A stretch of 64,000 bases of DNA from Maritimibacter sp. REDSEA-S28_B5 (GTDB lineage Bacteria > Pseudomonadota > Alphaproteobacteria > Rhodobacterales > Rhodobacteraceae): positions 52,556-116,555 of the forward strand of contig LUOO01000112.1 in NCBI GenBank assembly GCA_001626765.1, read 5' to 3'. Of the stretch, positions 63,168 through 64,000 are shown piece by piece (position 1 is the first letter of the stretch; every line of letters starts with the position of its first letter). The translations under genes and the position numbers were made by a program. The notes beneath the pieces are model-generated. The model did not search any database. It was given only the letters and a program-made list of their open reading frames with translations, and was not told where the DNA came from.

Positions 63168-63495
63168 GGTCTCACTTTACTCACCTGCCAGCAGACCACA
63201 ATTGAATTGCATTGAGGCGTAAATGGCGCGTCGGGCGGTCGCACCGACACATCATCAACTTGCCTATTCGTTGGGCAGTTCCCCGCCTGGTCGCCGATAT
63301 TTGCGTCTGACACCAAGCGCTAAGCCGTTTCTGTCGCGTGACAAATTTGTCCCGCTTAACCGCTGTGCCTGTTCTTACGGACAGGGTAGTTCATTTGCGC
63401 TGGAAAAAATGCATAGGCCGCGTTAGAGAAGGCGCAGAGCTATAAGCAAGTGGCCGATTACAAAGAGCTGCTGCACTGAGGTAGGCGGAAGAAAC
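63168..63495. promoter_or_regulatory. Divergent intergenic region, Anbu operon / adhesin
   Basis: 328 bp, AT-richer than its surroundings and without a gene. It contains a perfect 12-bp palindrome GACAAATTTGTC (63340-63351), a good operator candidate, and other A/T-rich stretches (63400-63415). Promoters for both flanking genes must lie here, but no -35/-10 pair is convincing. Confidence 0.5.
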
Positions 63496-64000
63496 ATGAG
63501 CGCGATCCCATTCGTGGTCCGCGACGCTGTTGGCAATATCCAGCAGGGTGCGGTTATTGATTCAAGCGATAGTCAAACGATTCACATGCCGCAGGCGAGC
63601 CAGATTTCGCTCGATATGCGGCGGCTCGACGTGGCGGGTTACATCCGCTCGGGCAACGATCTGGTTCTGATGCTGGGCGATGGCCGCAAGGTGGTGCTGG
63701 AGGACTATTACGGTCCCGACGGCAACCCGCAGTCCACGCTCTATCTGAACGAAGGCGGACACCTGATCGAGACCAACGTGTCCGCGACCGGGTCTGTGGT
63801 GCATACCGAGGCTGACGCCTGGGGCAAATACTCCGATCTCGACGCGCTGTCCTACCCGGACGATCCGGTCGTGACGCGGGATGGCACGATGGAGAACACC
63901 ATGGTGGCCGGGGCCTACACGGGTGACGAGGACGTCACGATGGGTCCGGGGCTCGCGGCGATCCCGCTCATGGGGCTCGCGGGTGGCGGCGGCTCGGCGG
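63496..64000 (+). CDS. BapA-type adhesin, N-terminus (partial)
   Basis: The frame from ATG 63496 (GGAAG upstream) is open to the window end, 168 codons. It begins MSAIPFVVRDAVGNI and has a YIRSGNDLVLMLGDGRKVVLEDYYGPDG segment, matching the BapA/LapA-type prefix domain that precedes long runs of Ig-like or RTX repeats in giant surface adhesins. A hydrophobic, Gly-rich stretch (LAAIPLMGLAGGGG) near the end is the usual membrane-proximal retention feature. No classical signal peptide is seen, fitting type I secretion. The repeat region and C-terminus lie outside. Confidence 0.75.
   Translation, partial: MSAIPFVVRDAVGNIQQGAVIDSSDSQTIHMPQASQISLDMRRLDVAGYIRSGNDLVLMLGDGRKVVLEDYYGPDGNPQSTLYLNEGGHLIETNVSATGSVVHTEADAWGKYSDLDALSYPDDPVVTRDGTMENTMVAGAYTGDEDVTMGPGLAAIPLMGLAGGGGSA

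Noticed and set aside
1..64000. CRISPR arrays, insertion sequences, tRNA or rRNA genes
   Set aside because: No direct-repeat array, no transposase-like frame, no terminal inverted repeats and no tRNA cloverleaf or rRNA stretch was seen. The GGTTCGAATC in the FadJ-like gene is coding sequence.

Overview
The window is a gene-dense, high-GC alphaproteobacterial chromosome segment, most likely from a marine Rhodobacteraceae (Roseobacter-type) bacterium. The evidence is the gene content: a B12-riboswitch cobalt permease followed by cobW and cobN, ArsJ-type arsenate detoxification, HAAT-type ABC plus beta-oxidation clusters, a NasS/NasT nitrate system, a DctPQM TRAP transporter with DctB/DctD, an Anbu operon, and a large BapA-type adhesin. 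Short ATGA/GTGA stop-start overlaps are everywhere. I found no tRNA, rRNA, CRISPR array, insertion sequence or prophage.

Layout. 1-4.8 kb: end of a secreted protein gene, smc (minus) and an alpha/beta hydrolase. 4.8-11.6 kb: cobalamin riboswitch, CbiM-family permease, cobW, a GNAT gene, cobN and a second GNAT gene (cobalt uptake and insertion). 11.6-14.8 kb: an arsenate operon with an ArsR-ArsC fusion, an arsenate-type GAPDH and the ArsJ exporter. 14.8-29.3 kb: a divergent catabolic island. The minus arm carries a TetR regulator, thiolase, FadJ-like protein, CoA-transferase, enoyl-CoA hydratase and a nitronate-monooxygenase-like protein. The plus arm carries a four-gene HAAT-type ABC transporter, a broken acyl-CoA ligase, an N-terminally shortened binding protein and an acyl-CoA dehydrogenase. 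Both arms start at one 38-bp near-palindrome with overlapping divergent promoters. 29.4-39.5 kb: accessory genes, including a cupredoxin without two of its copper ligands, a three-gene membrane cassette with a cyclic-nucleotide-binding protein, an SMP-30 protein, an FAH protein, a LysR regulator, and an AAC(6')-like acetyltransferase broken by a 2-nt shift in a GC run.

39.7-49.8 kb is the nitrate assimilation locus. NasT (ANTAR) and NasS (sensor) precede a leader RNA with an ANTAR-type hairpin and a strong intrinsic terminator. Then follow the nitrate ABC transporter (binding protein, permease, and one polypeptide carrying both ATPase domains), an FAD electron-transfer protein, and a nitrate reductase gene interrupted by a short deletion. 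No nitrite reductase is present. 49.9-52.7 kb: an ABC transporter behind a near-perfect RutR box, suggesting pyrimidine-type substrates. 52.8-59.2 kb: TRAP genes dctM, dctQ and dctP with an attenuating terminator, two in-phase palindromic operators, and dctD/dctB. This DctD has a degenerate AAA+ domain. 59.2-63.2 kb: the Anbu / transglutaminase / alpha-E / ATP-grasp operon. 63.5 kb to the end: the N-terminus of a BapA-type adhesin.

A recurring oddity is that at least three genes (acyl-CoA ligase, its neighbouring binding protein, and nitrate reductase) look intact except for a missing internal block of roughly 70-140 nt. This is either real gene decay or a recurrent assembly or consensus error. 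The most under-described element is the membrane cassette at 31.7-33.6 kb.
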